Positions 1 to 7,422 of a stretch of 28,506 nucleotides of DNA are shown in pieces (position 1 is the first letter of the stretch; the number at the start of each line of letters is the position of its first letter). The DNA comes from an uncultured Bacilli bacterium. GTDB lineage: Bacteria > Bacillota_I > Bacilli_A > RF39 > UBA660. Below the pieces are notes generated by a model that was not told the DNA's origin, did no database searches, and saw nothing but the letters and a program-made list of their open reading frames with translations. Made by a program: the position numbers and the translations under genes. The stretch spans positions 1 to 28,506 of the forward strand of contig CAKOXC010000011.1 in the NCBI GenBank assembly GCA_934129945.1, given 5' to 3'.

Positions 1-115
1 CTGTTTTATTATTTTCTTTTATTTTTGCACTATAATATGCATATGATACTCCAGATAGTACTAGTACAGTTACTAAAATAGCTATTACTGGTATTAAAAG
101 TTTTTTATTTTTCAT
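1..115 (-). CDS. Partial secreted TasA/camelysin-like protein (N terminus only)
   Basis: Only the first 38 codons are in the window; the gene runs off the left edge. The start is ATG at 113-115, with an AGGTGG ribosome site 8 nt upstream. The translation is a basic N terminus (MKNKK), a hydrophobic stretch of about 18 residues, then SYAYYSAKIKENNKT. This closely matches the N terminus of the large protein at 7423-9387 (TYAFYSAKIKENNKT). Signal peptides of this kind, with an A-Y/F-Y-S-A cleavage area, are typical of TasA/CalY-like proteins processed by the SipW signal peptidase. The rest of the protein is unseen, so its function is inferred from the paralogue. A sigma-A promoter lies at 144-172. 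Confidence 0.7.
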   Translation of the reverse strand, partial: MKNKKLLIPVIAILVTVLVLSGVSYAYYSAKIKENNKT

Positions 116-143
116 ATTGTTTATCCACCTATTCTATATTTTT

Positions 144-172
144 ATTATATAGTTTTTGGTTAATTTATTCAA
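144..172 (-). promoter_or_regulatory. Sigma-A-type promoter for the partial TasA-like gene
   Basis: On the minus strand TTGAAT (167-172) and TATAAT (144-149) are 17 bp apart, followed by the ribosome site and ATG at 115. It is divergent from the small-RNA promoter at 183-211, with only 10 bp between the two -35 boxes. Confidence 0.65.
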
Positions 173-315
173 TAAGAAAAAATTGTATTTATGTAAAATT
201 TATGATATTATTAATTTAGTGAGAAGTAAAAAGTCTTTTAGTGACTTGACGCTTGCCACATGTTTGTTTCAAGCACCTTTATTCAGGTTTTAAGAATAAA
301 GATGCTTTTTTTGTT
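172..315 (+). repeat. Dispersed repeat, copy A (with 23070-23215)
   Basis: About 145 bp matches 23070-23215 with roughly ten differences by eye. The match covers a promoter, a hairpin and a terminator; the last 46 or so bases are identical. Neither copy has an open frame, and sequence outside the block is unrelated. This suggests a duplicated RNA gene, not a duplicated protein gene. Confidence 0.85.
218..313 (+). ncRNA. Candidate small RNA, copy A
   Basis: A sigma-A-like promoter (TTGTAT 183-188, 17 bp, TATTAT 206-211) predicts a start near 218. The transcript would be about 95 nt. A 5' hairpin pairs AAGTC (230-234) with GACTT (242-246) around a UUUUAGU loop, above a weaker basal GUAA/UUGC pairing. 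The 3' end is a strong intrinsic terminator: AAGCA-CTTTATTC paired with GAATAAAG-TGCTT across 271-306, followed by a T run. Compared with copy B, the basal stem has changes that leave a G-U pair. No protein could be encoded. The target or role is not known from sequence. No hydrophobic ORF lies beside this copy, unlike copy B. Confidence 0.65.
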
Positions 316-372
316 ATATTAATTTAAACGTTATATGTTATAATCATTTTGAGAAAGGAATAAAAATTATAA

Positions 373-861
373 ATGAATAATGTAGAAATAGAAAAAAAAT
401 ATTTAGTTGACTTAAAAAATGTCCCACAAAAAAACTATCTTTGTAAAAAAATAACTCAAGGTTATATTTATAATGATGACATTACCGAAATAAGAATAAG
501 AAAAGTTGAGAGTGAAGATTTAACAAAATATTATTATACTGTAAAAATAAATAATATTGACATGATTCAAAGAAACGAAATTGAATTTGAAATTAATCAA
601 GAACAATTTCAATTTCTGTTATCTAAAATATTAATTAATACTCATTTAATAGAAAAAGATAGGTATTTAATACCCATTGAAAATAATTTGATTGCAGAAC
701 TAGACATTTATTATAATGAATTAGATGATTTAGCTACTGTAGAAGTAGAATTTCCAAATCTAGATATGGCAATTAATTTTGAAGCTCCATCTTGGTTTGG
801 AATTGAGATAACTAATAACAAGTCTTATAAAAATAAAAATTTAGCAAAGAAATTTAAATAA
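373..861 (+). CDS. CYTH-domain protein (triphosphate-binding fold)
   Basis: This 162-residue protein has the CYTH signature at its N terminus, EIEKK (the ExExK motif, residues 5-9). It also has the alternating charged strands of the triphosphate tunnel fold: IRIRK, YTVKI, RNEIEFEI, EKDRY, ELDIYY and VEVEF. Known members are thiamine triphosphatases, inorganic triphosphatases and class IV adenylate cyclases. Which reaction applies here cannot be read from sequence; a small bacterial single-domain CYTH protein is most often a tripolyphosphatase-like enzyme. The length suits one complete domain. The start has a GAAAGGA ribosome site 12 nt upstream, and a TATAAT at 339-344 could be its -10. It stands alone and converges on the gene ending at 928, with a shared terminator between them. 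Confidence 0.85.
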   Translation: MNNVEIEKKYLVDLKNVPQKNYLCKKITQGYIYNDDITEIRIRKVESEDLTKYYYTVKINNIDMIQRNEIEFEINQEQFQFLLSKILINTHLIEKDRYLIPIENNLIAELDIYYNELDDLATVEVEFPNLDMAINFEAPSWFGIEITNNKSYKNKNLAKKFK

Positions 862-895
862 ATATATTTATAGTAATTTTTTTATTATTAAAATA

Positions 896-929
896 AAAAT
901 ACGATATTCAATTTGAAGTATCGTATTTT
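896..929. terminator. Bidirectional intrinsic terminator
   Basis: AAAATACGATA (896-906) pairs with TATCGTATTTT (919-929), with further TTCAA/TTGAA pairing in the loop. It lies between convergent genes ending at 861 and 928, and both strands have A/T-rich tails. Confidence 0.8.
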
Positions 930-1791
930 ATTTATTAATATTATAAGTTTCGTTTTCAATATCACCAAATAAACTGTCAAAATCTGATATTTTACTTATT
1001 TCTGGTTCTGTCTTAACTTCTTGTTCTTCCTTTAAAGCCTCAGGTTCATGAGTAACATTATCACTTTCTGCCATTTTAGGAAGTTCAAATCCTAATGGTT
1101 GAACATTTTCTTCAGGAAGTTCAACTTTATTTATATCTTCTTGTTTATTAATATAAACTGAACTAAATGGTGCCTCAACCTTTAAAGCGTCATGTTTTTC
1201 TTCTTTAATTTCAGGCATTTCTATATTTAATTGATGATTATCAACTGTTGCATTTTCTTTAGGCAATTCAATATTAGTTTGAAATAAGTTATCAATATCT
1301 AATGAATTTTCATTAACATTTTCACTTGTTGTAAAATCATTAGTTTTGGGTAAATCAATAAATTCATTATTATTTAATATATTACTTTGCAAATTAGTTG
1401 ATTCTAAATCTGATGTTTGTGAACTTAATATACTGTTATCCAAAGATACTGTATTATTAATAGTATCACTATCAACAGAGCTTACATCAAGAGTTGGAGT
1501 ATTTAAAACAGCTTCATCATTAAATTCTAATGGTACAACATTTTCTTTACCCGCATTTAAAGTAGGCTGAGCTATTTCAGGTATTTCTAAGCTTTCCACA
1601 TTTTCATTAGTTTCTTTAAATGCATTTGCACTTTCTAACTCTAATCTTTTTGTTTCTTCTAATTTTCTTTTCTTTTCATCCTTTTTACCAAAAAATAAAA
1701 TAAGTAAAAATAAAAATATTAAAATGGCAATTACTATAAATAATGCTATACCAAAGTATTCATTATCATATAACTTATATAGAAATTCCAT
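928..1791 (-). CDS. Acidic bitopic membrane protein of unknown function
   Basis: I do not recognise a family. I place the start at ATG 1789-1791, which follows a good GAAGGTGGTGAGAAA ribosome site; a longer frame up to 1848 has no site. The 287-residue product has a short N-terminal segment, one transmembrane helix at about residues 12-34 (FGIALFIVIAILIFLFLLIL), then a basic stop-transfer patch (GKKDEKKRK). A long, acidic, low-complexity cytoplasmic tail rich in Asn, Glu, Ser and Thr follows. The tail repeats short hydrophobic-Pro motifs (LPK, MPE, LPEE, LPKM) and ends with a FDSLFGDI-like hydrophobic patch. Such tails are usually disordered and bind partners. A promoter at 1820-1848 suggests it is transcribed separately from the upstream ATPase. 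Confidence 0.7.
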   Translation of the reverse strand: MEFLYKLYDNEYFGIALFIVIAILIFLFLLILFFGKKDEKKRKLEETKRLELESANAFKETNENVESLEIPEIAQPTLNAGKENVVPLEFNDEAVLNTPTLDVSSVDSDTINNTVSLDNSILSSQTSDLESTNLQSNILNNNEFIDLPKTNDFTTSENVNENSLDIDNLFQTNIELPKENATVDNHQLNIEMPEIKEEKHDALKVEAPFSSVYINKQEDINKVELPEENVQPLGFELPKMAESDNVTHEPEALKEEQEVKTEPEISKISDFDSLFGDIENETYNINK

Positions 1792-1819
1792 TTTCTCACC
1801 ACCTTCGTATTCTAGTAAA

Positions 1820-1848
1820 ATAATACCATAATAAATATTTATAATCAA
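1820..1848 (-). promoter_or_regulatory. Sigma-A-type promoter for the bitopic protein gene
   Basis: Minus-strand TTGATT (1843-1848) and TATTAT (1820-1825) have a 17-bp spacer and lie 29 nt upstream of the ATG at 1791. The -35 region overlaps an A/T-rich inverted repeat (AATAAATAT/ATATTTATT, about 1831-1865) that may end the upstream ATPase transcript. Confidence 0.5.
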
Positions 1849-1861
1849 GAAAAATATTTAT

Positions 1862-4486
1862 TTATAACCATTCTTTATATTTTTTTATGTAAATTTTTTT
1901 AATTAATGAAACTATTAAAAAATACATTAAAACTAAGAAACACAAGTAAATATAAAATTTTAATGGCATTATTTCAAAATGAAAAGTTTCTACATTATGT
2001 AATAATAAGGGTGTTATAATAGTTAAAACTAACGAAAATAATGTCAATATATTTAATTTAAAACTGGCATTTGATTCAATAAATGGCTTTTTAGAAGTTC
2101 TTACATTATAAATAATCATTAATTCTGTTACTAAGCATGTAACAAACCACGCAGTTTGAAAATATGACTGCATACTAATACTATTATATTTAAATATAAA
2201 CCAAAATATTATAAATGAAATAACATCTATTAAAGAACTGGTAATTCCCATTACTTTCATAAATCTTGATATACCTTTTGTATCCCATTTTTTAGGATGT
2301 TTTATAAACTCTATATCAACATTATCATAAGGTATTCCAATTTGTGAAAAATCATATATAAAATCTTGTAATAACATTTGAATTGGTAAAAGTGGTAAGA
2401 AAGGAAAGAAAATACTAGCAATCATTATACTAAAAACATCACCAAAATCAGCACTTAAGGCCATTTTCATATATTTAATAATATTACCATAAACCTTTCT
2501 TCCCTCTATTACTCCATCATAAATAACATTTAGGCTTTGTTTTAAAATAATTATATCACTAGCCTCTTTGGCAATGGATGTTGCAGTGTTTACAGAAATT
2601 CCAACATCAGCTTTACTTAATGATGGGGCATCATTTACACCATCACCCATATACCCTACTACATGACCATTCTTTTGAAATAAATTAACAATTCTTTCCT
2701 TTTGAAGTGGATTCATTCTTGCATATACATCGACTTTATCTAACATTAAAGATAACTCTTCATCATTCATTTTATCGATATCACTTCCAAGTAGTATTTT
2801 AGAAGTGTTAAGTCCAACCATATTGCATATGTTTTTGGTCGCATAGGGATTATCACCAGTAAGTATTTTAGTTTTTATTCCAATTTCATTAAGTTTAATT
2901 AATGTATTTTTAGCACTGCTTTTAGCCGGATCCAAAAATCCTACGAATCCTACAAAAGTCATATTTTTTTCAGAAGTAAAATCAAATTTATCTTTACCAG
3001 GATATTCTCTTTTTTCACTTAATGCAATTACTTGCATTCCATCACTTGCTAACATTTTTGCTTTTTCTTTTATTGTATTTATATAATCACTAGTTAATGC
3101 AATTGTTTTTCCATTAATTATTAAATTATCACAATCATTTATTATTTCCTCTAAAGCACCTTTAGTTATCATTCTATATGTTTTATTATTTTTAACTACT
3201 ACACTTTGTTTTTTACGAACATAATCAAAAGGAATTTCATCAATTTTTTCATAATTTTTTAATTGCTCTTGAATATTATTTTTAACAGCATAATTTATTA
3301 CGGCTTTATCAACAAGATTTTTTATACCTGTACTATAATAACTATTTAAATAAGCATATCCTAATATTGTCTCATTTTCATTTCCTAAAGCATCTATATA
3401 TTTTTGTAGTGTTATTTTATTTTCTGTAAGTGTTCCTGTTTTATCAGTACAAAGTATATCAATTGCTCCAAGGTTTTGTATAGCTTCTATTTTTTTTACC
3501 AATGTTTTTTTCTTAGCTAAGCTTTTGCTTCCCTTAGTCAAGTTTACATTTAAAATCATTGGTAACATACTAGGAGTAATACCTACTGCAACGGATAGAG
3601 CAAATAATAAAGCTTCATTAAAATTTTTCTTAATTATTCCATCAATTACAATAACAACGAGACATACTCCAATCATATATTTTATTAATAGATTTGATAT
3701 ACTTTTAATTCCTTTATCAAAATTAGTTAATTCTTTTTTATTATTAACTTCCTTACCAACTCTACCTAAATATGTATCAAATCCTGTAGAAATTACAAGG
3801 CCTGTTCCACTACCACTTTCTACTGTTGTTCCCATTAAACAAATATTATCAATATCAAAAATTTCTTTAGGAATTTTATTAATTTTATCTAATTTTTCTA
3901 CTAAAATACTTTCTCCTGTAAATACTGATTCATTAATAAATAAATCTTTACTCTCTATAATTTTTAAATCAGCAGGGATTATTGTTCCAGCATTTAATTT
4001 TACTATATCACCAATGACAACATCTTCAACTTTTACCTCTAATTCTTTGTTATCTCTTATAACTAATACAGTAGAATATATACTACTTTTTAATTTTCTA
4101 TTAAATTTATATACTGAATAATCTTGAAAAAATCTTATTAAAGCACTAATAAATGCAATTATAATAATTATTATTGATCCCAGTTTATCTTTCAAAAAGA
4201 AATTAATTATAGCTAATACTAATAATATGATAATAAATTCGTCTTTAAAAGCATTTAAAAGAAAATATGTCCAATGTTTTTTTGTATCTTTAATTACTAC
4301 ATTTTTACCATTTTCATCTAATCTTTTTCTTACTACATTACTAGTAAGTCCATTTATATTACTATTATATTTTTTTAAAACATTTTCATTATCCATTTTT
4401 GAATCAACTATATAATTTTTTAATATCTCTTGATCATCATTTTTTAAATTTTTATTTTTCTTTTTTATATCAAATATCTGAATCAT
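1862..4486 (-). CDS. mgtA: Magnesium-transporting P-type ATPase, MgtA/MgtB type
   Basis: This is an integral membrane pump of the P-type ATPase superfamily, about 874 residues, the usual MgtA length. I start it at ATG 4484-4486 after an AAGAAGGT site; the longer frame to 4564 runs into the mazF terminator. Visible signatures are TGES (about residue 189, actuator domain), DKTGTLT with the phosphorylated Asp (about 346), a TKGALEEI nucleotide-domain motif, TGDNPYAT, and GDGVNDAPS in the hinge (about 610). Hydrophobic helices flank these and fill the C-terminal 250 residues. The C-terminal helices contain FQTAWFVTCLVTE, as in MgtA-type pumps (class P3B), which import Mg2+. Substrate assignment is by family resemblance. 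I see no obvious Mg2+-sensing leader; the upstream gap to the mazF terminator is only about 45 nt. Confidence 0.88.
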   Translation of the reverse strand: MIQIFDIKKKNKNLKNDDQEILKNYIVDSKMDNENVLKKYNSNINGLTSNVVRKRLDENGKNVVIKDTKKHWTYFLLNAFKDEFIIILLVLAIINFFLKDKLGSIIIIIIAFISALIRFFQDYSVYKFNRKLKSSIYSTVLVIRDNKELEVKVEDVVIGDIVKLNAGTIIPADLKIIESKDLFINESVFTGESILVEKLDKINKIPKEIFDIDNICLMGTTVESGSGTGLVISTGFDTYLGRVGKEVNNKKELTNFDKGIKSISNLLIKYMIGVCLVVIVIDGIIKKNFNEALLFALSVAVGITPSMLPMILNVNLTKGSKSLAKKKTLVKKIEAIQNLGAIDILCTDKTGTLTENKITLQKYIDALGNENETILGYAYLNSYYSTGIKNLVDKAVINYAVKNNIQEQLKNYEKIDEIPFDYVRKKQSVVVKNNKTYRMITKGALEEIINDCDNLIINGKTIALTSDYINTIKEKAKMLASDGMQVIALSEKREYPGKDKFDFTSEKNMTFVGFVGFLDPAKSSAKNTLIKLNEIGIKTKILTGDNPYATKNICNMVGLNTSKILLGSDIDKMNDEELSLMLDKVDVYARMNPLQKERIVNLFQKNGHVVGYMGDGVNDAPSLSKADVGISVNTATSIAKEASDIIILKQSLNVIYDGVIEGRKVYGNIIKYMKMALSADFGDVFSIMIASIFFPFLPLLPIQMLLQDFIYDFSQIGIPYDNVDIEFIKHPKKWDTKGISRFMKVMGITSSLIDVISFIIFWFIFKYNSISMQSYFQTAWFVTCLVTELMIIYNVRTSKKPFIESNASFKLNILTLFSLVLTIITPLLLHNVETFHFEIMPLKFYIYLCFLVLMYFLIVSLIKKIYIKKYKEWL

Positions 4487-4530
4487 TTTTATTACCTTCT
4501 TATCATAATAAATTATAATACAAAAAAATA

Positions 4531-4550
4531 AAAAAGTGAATTCACTTTTT
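4531..4550 (-). terminator. Intrinsic terminator after mazF
   Basis: A perfect 20-bp palindrome, AAAAAGTGAATTCACTTTTT, overlaps the mazF stop codon. Practically the same palindrome recurs at 5183-5204, so two copies bracket the mazEF cassette. Confidence 0.75.
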
Positions 4551-4890
4551 ATTCTTCTATGCATGCATTTAATAACGTAATTACACTCATTAAATCATTT
4601 TCACTTAATTTTTCAATAAATTTTAAATTTCTAATTTCATAGTCAATACTTCTTATATGTTCACATAAAACTGAGCCATGAATTTGTTTGGTATCTTCTA
4701 ATTGATAATGGGTTGGAAATTCTTTGTTATTAGATGTGACTGGACAAACAACAACCATCTTAGTATTTTCATTAAAAACATTATTACTAATTACTATAGC
4801 AGGTCTAAATCCTTTTTGCTCATGCCCCTTTGTAGGATTAAAATCTAAAAAAACTAAATCACCTTGTTTAGGAATATATTTTTTTACCAT
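4549..4890 (-). CDS. mazF: MazF-type endoribonuclease toxin
   Basis: This 113-residue protein shows the MazF/PemK fold: IPKQGDLVFLDFNPTKGHEQ at the N terminus, RPAIVIS, a V-C-P-V-T core strand, and a C-terminal helix (LIxLLNACI). MazF toxins cut mRNA at short specific sequences, and MazE blocks them. The GDLVFLDFNPTKG-EQ-G-RPA pattern and the length are closer to the E. coli MazF branch than to the Bacillus NdoA branch, by my reading. The start ATG overlaps the mazE stop codon (ATGGTAA, 7 nt), so the two are translationally coupled, antitoxin first. No truncation or missing core motif is evident. Confidence 0.9.
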   Translation of the reverse strand: MVKKYIPKQGDLVFLDFNPTKGHEQKGFRPAIVISNNVFNENTKMVVVCPVTSNNKEFPTHYQLEDTKQIHGSVLCEHIRSIDYEIRNLKFIEKLSENDLMSVITLLNACIEE

Positions 4891-5126
4891 ATTTCTTTTC
4901 CTACACTTTCATCCCATGAAAAATCTTTTGCAAGATTTTTTCCTTTATATTTTTCAAAACGAGAAGCTAAAGATATTTTTTTACTTTTTGGAATACTAAT
5001 AATTATTTTATCTTCTTGTTGCTCAATATTTAATATATCATTAGTTTTAATACTTAAAGACTTTAAAATACTACTAGGAATTCTTATTCCGTTTGAATTA
5101 CCCCATTTTTGCACTCTTGCTTCCAT
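4884..5126 (-). CDS. mazE: MazE-type antitoxin (AbrB-fold DNA-binding)
   Basis: The 80-residue product opens with MEARVQKWGNSNGIRIP, the swapped-hairpin AbrB/MazE DNA-binding domain (residues 1 to about 45). Its C-terminal tail (about 50-80, ending DFSWDESVGKEIW) is the part that usually wraps around the MazF dimer. The start is ATG 5124-5126 with a GGTGAT site. A frame-extended start at 5156 lies in the promoter spacer and is not credible. It overlaps mazF by 7 nt. As in other mazEF operons, MazE with MazF probably represses its own promoter (5146-5174); I saw no perfect operator palindrome. Confidence 0.9.
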   Translation of the reverse strand: MEARVQKWGNSNGIRIPSSILKSLSIKTNDILNIEQQEDKIIISIPKSKKISLASRFEKYKGKNLAKDFSWDESVGKEIW

Positions 5127-5145
5127 ATTATCACCGTCCATTAAA

Positions 5146-5174
5146 AGTATATACAAAGTTTATATGATTGTCAA
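5146..5174 (-). promoter_or_regulatory. mazEF promoter
   Basis: On the minus strand a perfect TTGACA (5169-5174) and TATACT (5146-5151) are 17 bp apart, with the mazE ATG 20 nt downstream of the -10. This is one of the best sigma-A matches in the window. Confidence 0.8.
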
Positions 5175-5182
5175 TAAAAAAT

Positions 5183-5204
5183 AAAAAAGTGAATTCACTT
5201 TTTT
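5183..5204 (-). terminator. Intrinsic terminator after the CotD-like gene
   Basis: The perfect palindrome AAAAAAGTGAATTCACTTTTTT directly follows the stop codon at 5206. It is the same sequence as the mazF terminator at 4531-4550. Confidence 0.75.
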
Positions 5205-5205
5205 A

Positions 5206-5514
5206 TTAGCAACATCTTGGTTCATAAACATTAGAATATTCATTTTCTTCGCAACAAGTATATGCTGGAGTAAATGTATGTTTATAAACATGATGATTTA
5301 TTATTCTAGTGTTACAAGGTATTACATGAGGAACCTCATGACATATATATCTATGGCAACATCTTTCTTGTGGGCATTCCATTATTGGAGGGCACATGTT
5401 TGGGCAGCACATTGTTTGTGAAAATCCATCTTTTTTCACTGATTTATCTTCCATTGCTGTTGGGAATTCTTGAGTTGTAAAAGATTTATCATAACATCTT
5501 TTATCATTATACAT
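5206..5514 (-). CDS. CotD-like inner spore coat protein
   Basis: This 102-residue protein is rich in Cys, His, Pro and Tyr (13 Cys by my count) and has no membrane segment. Its second half carries a core like that of Bacillus CotD: CHEVPHVIPCNTRIINHHVY and then KHTFTPAY. In CotD the equivalent is a VPHIHP, then NHH, then a His/Tyr-rich stretch and a terminal CC; here the protein also ends RCC. CotD is an inner-coat protein made late in the mother cell under sigma-K. The N-terminal 45 residues (charged, then CCPNMCPP) are not CotD-like, so I call it CotD-like. A perfect 12-bp hairpin sits just upstream of the start, with the likely ribosome site GAAAGG in its loop. Confidence 0.7.
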   Translation of the reverse strand: MYNDKRCYDKSFTTQEFPTAMEDKSVKKDGFSQTMCCPNMCPPIMECPQERCCHRYICHEVPHVIPCNTRIINHHVYKHTFTPAYTCCEENEYSNVYEPRCC

Positions 5515-5515
5515 A

Positions 5516-5545
5516 AAAATACACTATCCTTTCATAGTGTATTTT
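5516..5545 (-). terminator. Perfect hairpin upstream of the coat gene; probable terminator of the ffh unit
   Basis: A 12-bp perfect stem (5516-5527 with 5534-5545) closes a 6-nt loop. On the minus strand it is followed by TTTTT and then the coat-gene ATG. It probably ends the ffh-orf154 transcript. The loop reads GAAAGG on the minus strand, the only ribosome-site-like sequence for the coat gene, 13 nt before its ATG. Confidence 0.6.
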
Positions 5546-5581
5546 ATGTTTTATTTAATAATATGCGTAGGTTTTAAACTA

Positions 5582-6046
5582 TTATCGTTTTTTGCTTAAA
5601 TAATTGCAAACTATATAACAATAAATATTTTCATTAAAATTTTCTTCGAATTGATAATCTTTTTCTAAATTTTCAGTAATTATAGCAGCTGCAAATATAT
5701 ATAATTTATCATCTTTCATTTTATTTATAACTTCTAAGTAACCTGCAAGTGTTTTATCAGACATTTTTTCGGGTAGAAAATTAGTTACCATATACTTTCC
5801 ATCAATAGGTCCAATCACCCTAAAGCAGATATTGTTATCTCTTGTCAAACTTTTTTCATCAGTGTATTCATAATTATAACTTTTTCCAAAATCATCAAAA
5901 CATTGTTGATGTTGACTAAAAGAATATTTATATGCAACTATTCCAAGAGATTCATCAACAATAATTCCTTCTCTATTTTTCATTCTATTTAAATCATTAT
6001 CAGTTATAATTATCGCTCTTATTCCTTCTAAATACGAGTCTAACAT
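5582..6046 (-). CDS. Unknown protein co-transcribed with ffh
   Basis: I do not recognise this 154-residue protein. It is soluble, slightly acidic, with no signal or membrane segment. Mixed alpha/beta character is suggested by strands such as GIRAIIITD, EGIIVDES and GIVAYKYSF, and by a helix around KTLAGYLEVINKMK. Its start has an ideal AGGAGG site that lies inside the last codons and stop region of ffh, 11 nt between the genes. It is therefore almost certainly on the ffh mRNA. The position does not match the usual ffh neighbours (ylxM, rpsP). No catalytic motif stands out. Confidence 0.75.
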   Translation of the reverse strand: MLDSYLEGIRAIIITDNDLNRMKNREGIIVDESLGIVAYKYSFSQHQQCFDDFGKSYNYEYTDEKSLTRDNNICFRVIGPIDGKYMVTNFLPEKMSDKTLAGYLEVINKMKDDKLYIFAAAIITENLEKDYQFEENFNENIYCYIVCNYLSKKR

Positions 6047-6057
6047 TTTATTACCTC

Positions 6058-7365
6058 CTAAAACGGCATTTTAAAATTACCATTAGTCATTTGTTTCATC
6101 ATAAGTTTCATTTGTTCAAATTGTTTTAAAAGGCGATTTACTTCTTCAACACTTCTGCCACTTCCTTTAGCAATTCTCTGCTTCCTAGTTGCTTTAAGAA
6201 CTTCTGGATGTTTTCTTTCATAAGGAGTCATAGAAAGTATTATTGCCTCAATATGTGCCATTTGCTTAGGATCAATATTTATATTATTAAGTCCCATTTT
6301 TCGTGCACCAGGCATCATTTTTAATATATTTTCTAAAGGTCCAAGTTTTTTTATTTGTTTTAAATTATTTAAGAAATCTTCTAAGTCATAAGAACCTTTT
6401 TTCATCTTTTTAGCTTGTTCTTTAGCTTCATTTTCATCTATAATACCTTCGACTTTTTCAGCAATAGACATTATATCACCCATATCAAGAATTCTTTCAG
6501 CCATTCTTTCTGGATAAAATTCTTGCAAGCCATCTAATTTTTCTGAATTACCAACAAATTTAATTGGAACATTAGTTAAATGTCTTACTGATAAAGCAAC
6601 TCCACCTTTAGTATCACCATCAAGTTTTGTTAATATGCAACCAGTAAGTTCTAAAGCTTCATTAAAACCATTAATTACATTTATGGCATCTTGACCCATC
6701 ATTGAATCTATTACTAAGATAGTTTCATCTGGATGACATAAATTTGTTACATCTTTTAATTCATCCATTAATTTTTCATCAATATGCAATCTTCCAGCAG
6801 TATCTATTATTATATAATCATTATTATTTTCTTTAGCGTAGTTTAAAGCTTCACTAACTATATCACAGACATTTATCTTACCTTTAGTAAAAACTGGTAT
6901 ATTTAAAGAAGAACCAATTGTTTGTAATTGCTCAATAGCAGCTGGTCTATAAATATCACACGCAACCAGTAGCGGTTTTTTAGAATATTTTTTTCTAACT
7001 AAATTTGCAAGTTTACCACAAGTAGTTGTTTTACCACTACCTTGAAGTCCAACTAGCATTATAATAGTTGGTTTTTTATTAACTTCTAATGGAACATAAT
7101 TTTCTCCTAATAAACTAACTAATTCATCTTTAACTATTTTTATAAACAATTCATCAGGTTTAAGACTTTTTTCTACTTCTGCACCAAGAGCTTTTTCTTT
7201 AACATTATTAACAAATTCTTTTACAACTTGATAATTAACGTCCGCTTCAAGTAAAGCCATACGTATTTCGCGCATTGCATCGCTAATATTTTCTTCAGTA
7301 ATTTTTCCCATTCCTTTAATATTTTTTATAGCATTAGAGATTCTATCTCCCATATATTCAAACAT
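6058..7365 (-). CDS. ffh: Signal recognition particle GTPase Ffh
   Basis: This 435-residue Ffh/SRP54 protein binds the SRP RNA and signal sequences at the ribosome and docks with FtsY at the membrane. The order is canonical: N domain (MFEYMGDRISNAIKNIKG...), then the GTPase domain with P-loop GLQGSGKTTT (about residue 104), DTAGRLH (about 186) and TKLDGDTKGG (about 242). The Met-rich M domain (about 300-435) has GLNNINIDPKQM, then ERKHPEVLKATRKQRIAKGS, then MKLMMKQM. Length and motifs are intact. A TATAAT-like -10 lies about 17 nt before the start, with AGGTGAT as ribosome site. The partner gene ylxM, usually upstream in Firmicutes, is absent; the neighbour upstream is an unrelated secreted-protein gene. 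Confidence 0.97.
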   Translation of the reverse strand: MFEYMGDRISNAIKNIKGMGKITEENISDAMREIRMALLEADVNYQVVKEFVNNVKEKALGAEVEKSLKPDELFIKIVKDELVSLLGENYVPLEVNKKPTIIMLVGLQGSGKTTTCGKLANLVRKKYSKKPLLVACDIYRPAAIEQLQTIGSSLNIPVFTKGKINVCDIVSEALNYAKENNNDYIIIDTAGRLHIDEKLMDELKDVTNLCHPDETILVIDSMMGQDAINVINGFNEALELTGCILTKLDGDTKGGVALSVRHLTNVPIKFVGNSEKLDGLQEFYPERMAERILDMGDIMSIAEKVEGIIDENEAKEQAKKMKKGSYDLEDFLNNLKQIKKLGPLENILKMMPGARKMGLNNINIDPKQMAHIEAIILSMTPYERKHPEVLKATRKQRIAKGSGRSVEEVNRLLKQFEQMKLMMKQMTNGNFKMPF

Positions 7366-7394
7366 AATATCACCTGTATTTAATTATACCAAAT

Positions 7395-7419
7395 AAAAAG
7401 ACTTATAAAAAGTCTTTTT
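7395..7419 (-). terminator. Terminator of the TasA-like repeat-protein gene
   Basis: AAAAAGACTT (7395-7404) pairs with AAGTCTTTTT (7410-7419), just after the stop at 7423 on the minus strand. Confidence 0.75.
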
Positions 7420-7422
7420 AAC

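Noticed and set aside
315..372. A hydrophobic micro-ORF next to small RNA copy A
   Set aside because: The minus strand gives only a 7-codon frame here with no ribosome site, so copy A appears to lack the peptide partner.
3525..4121. Plus-strand frame of 198 codons opposite the P-type ATPase
   Set aside because: The minus strand carries DKTGTLT, TGES and other ATPase motifs in this stretch; the plus frame has no recognisable domain.
4487..4530. Mg2+-sensing leader (M-box) upstream of mgtA
   Set aside because: Only about 44 nt separate the start from the mazF terminator, too short for an M-box.
4864..5184. Plus-strand frame of 106 codons opposite mazE
   Set aside because: It is the shadow of the clear mazE/mazF genes, lacks a ribosome site, and its Phe/Leu/Ser composition is typical of antisense AT-rich frames.
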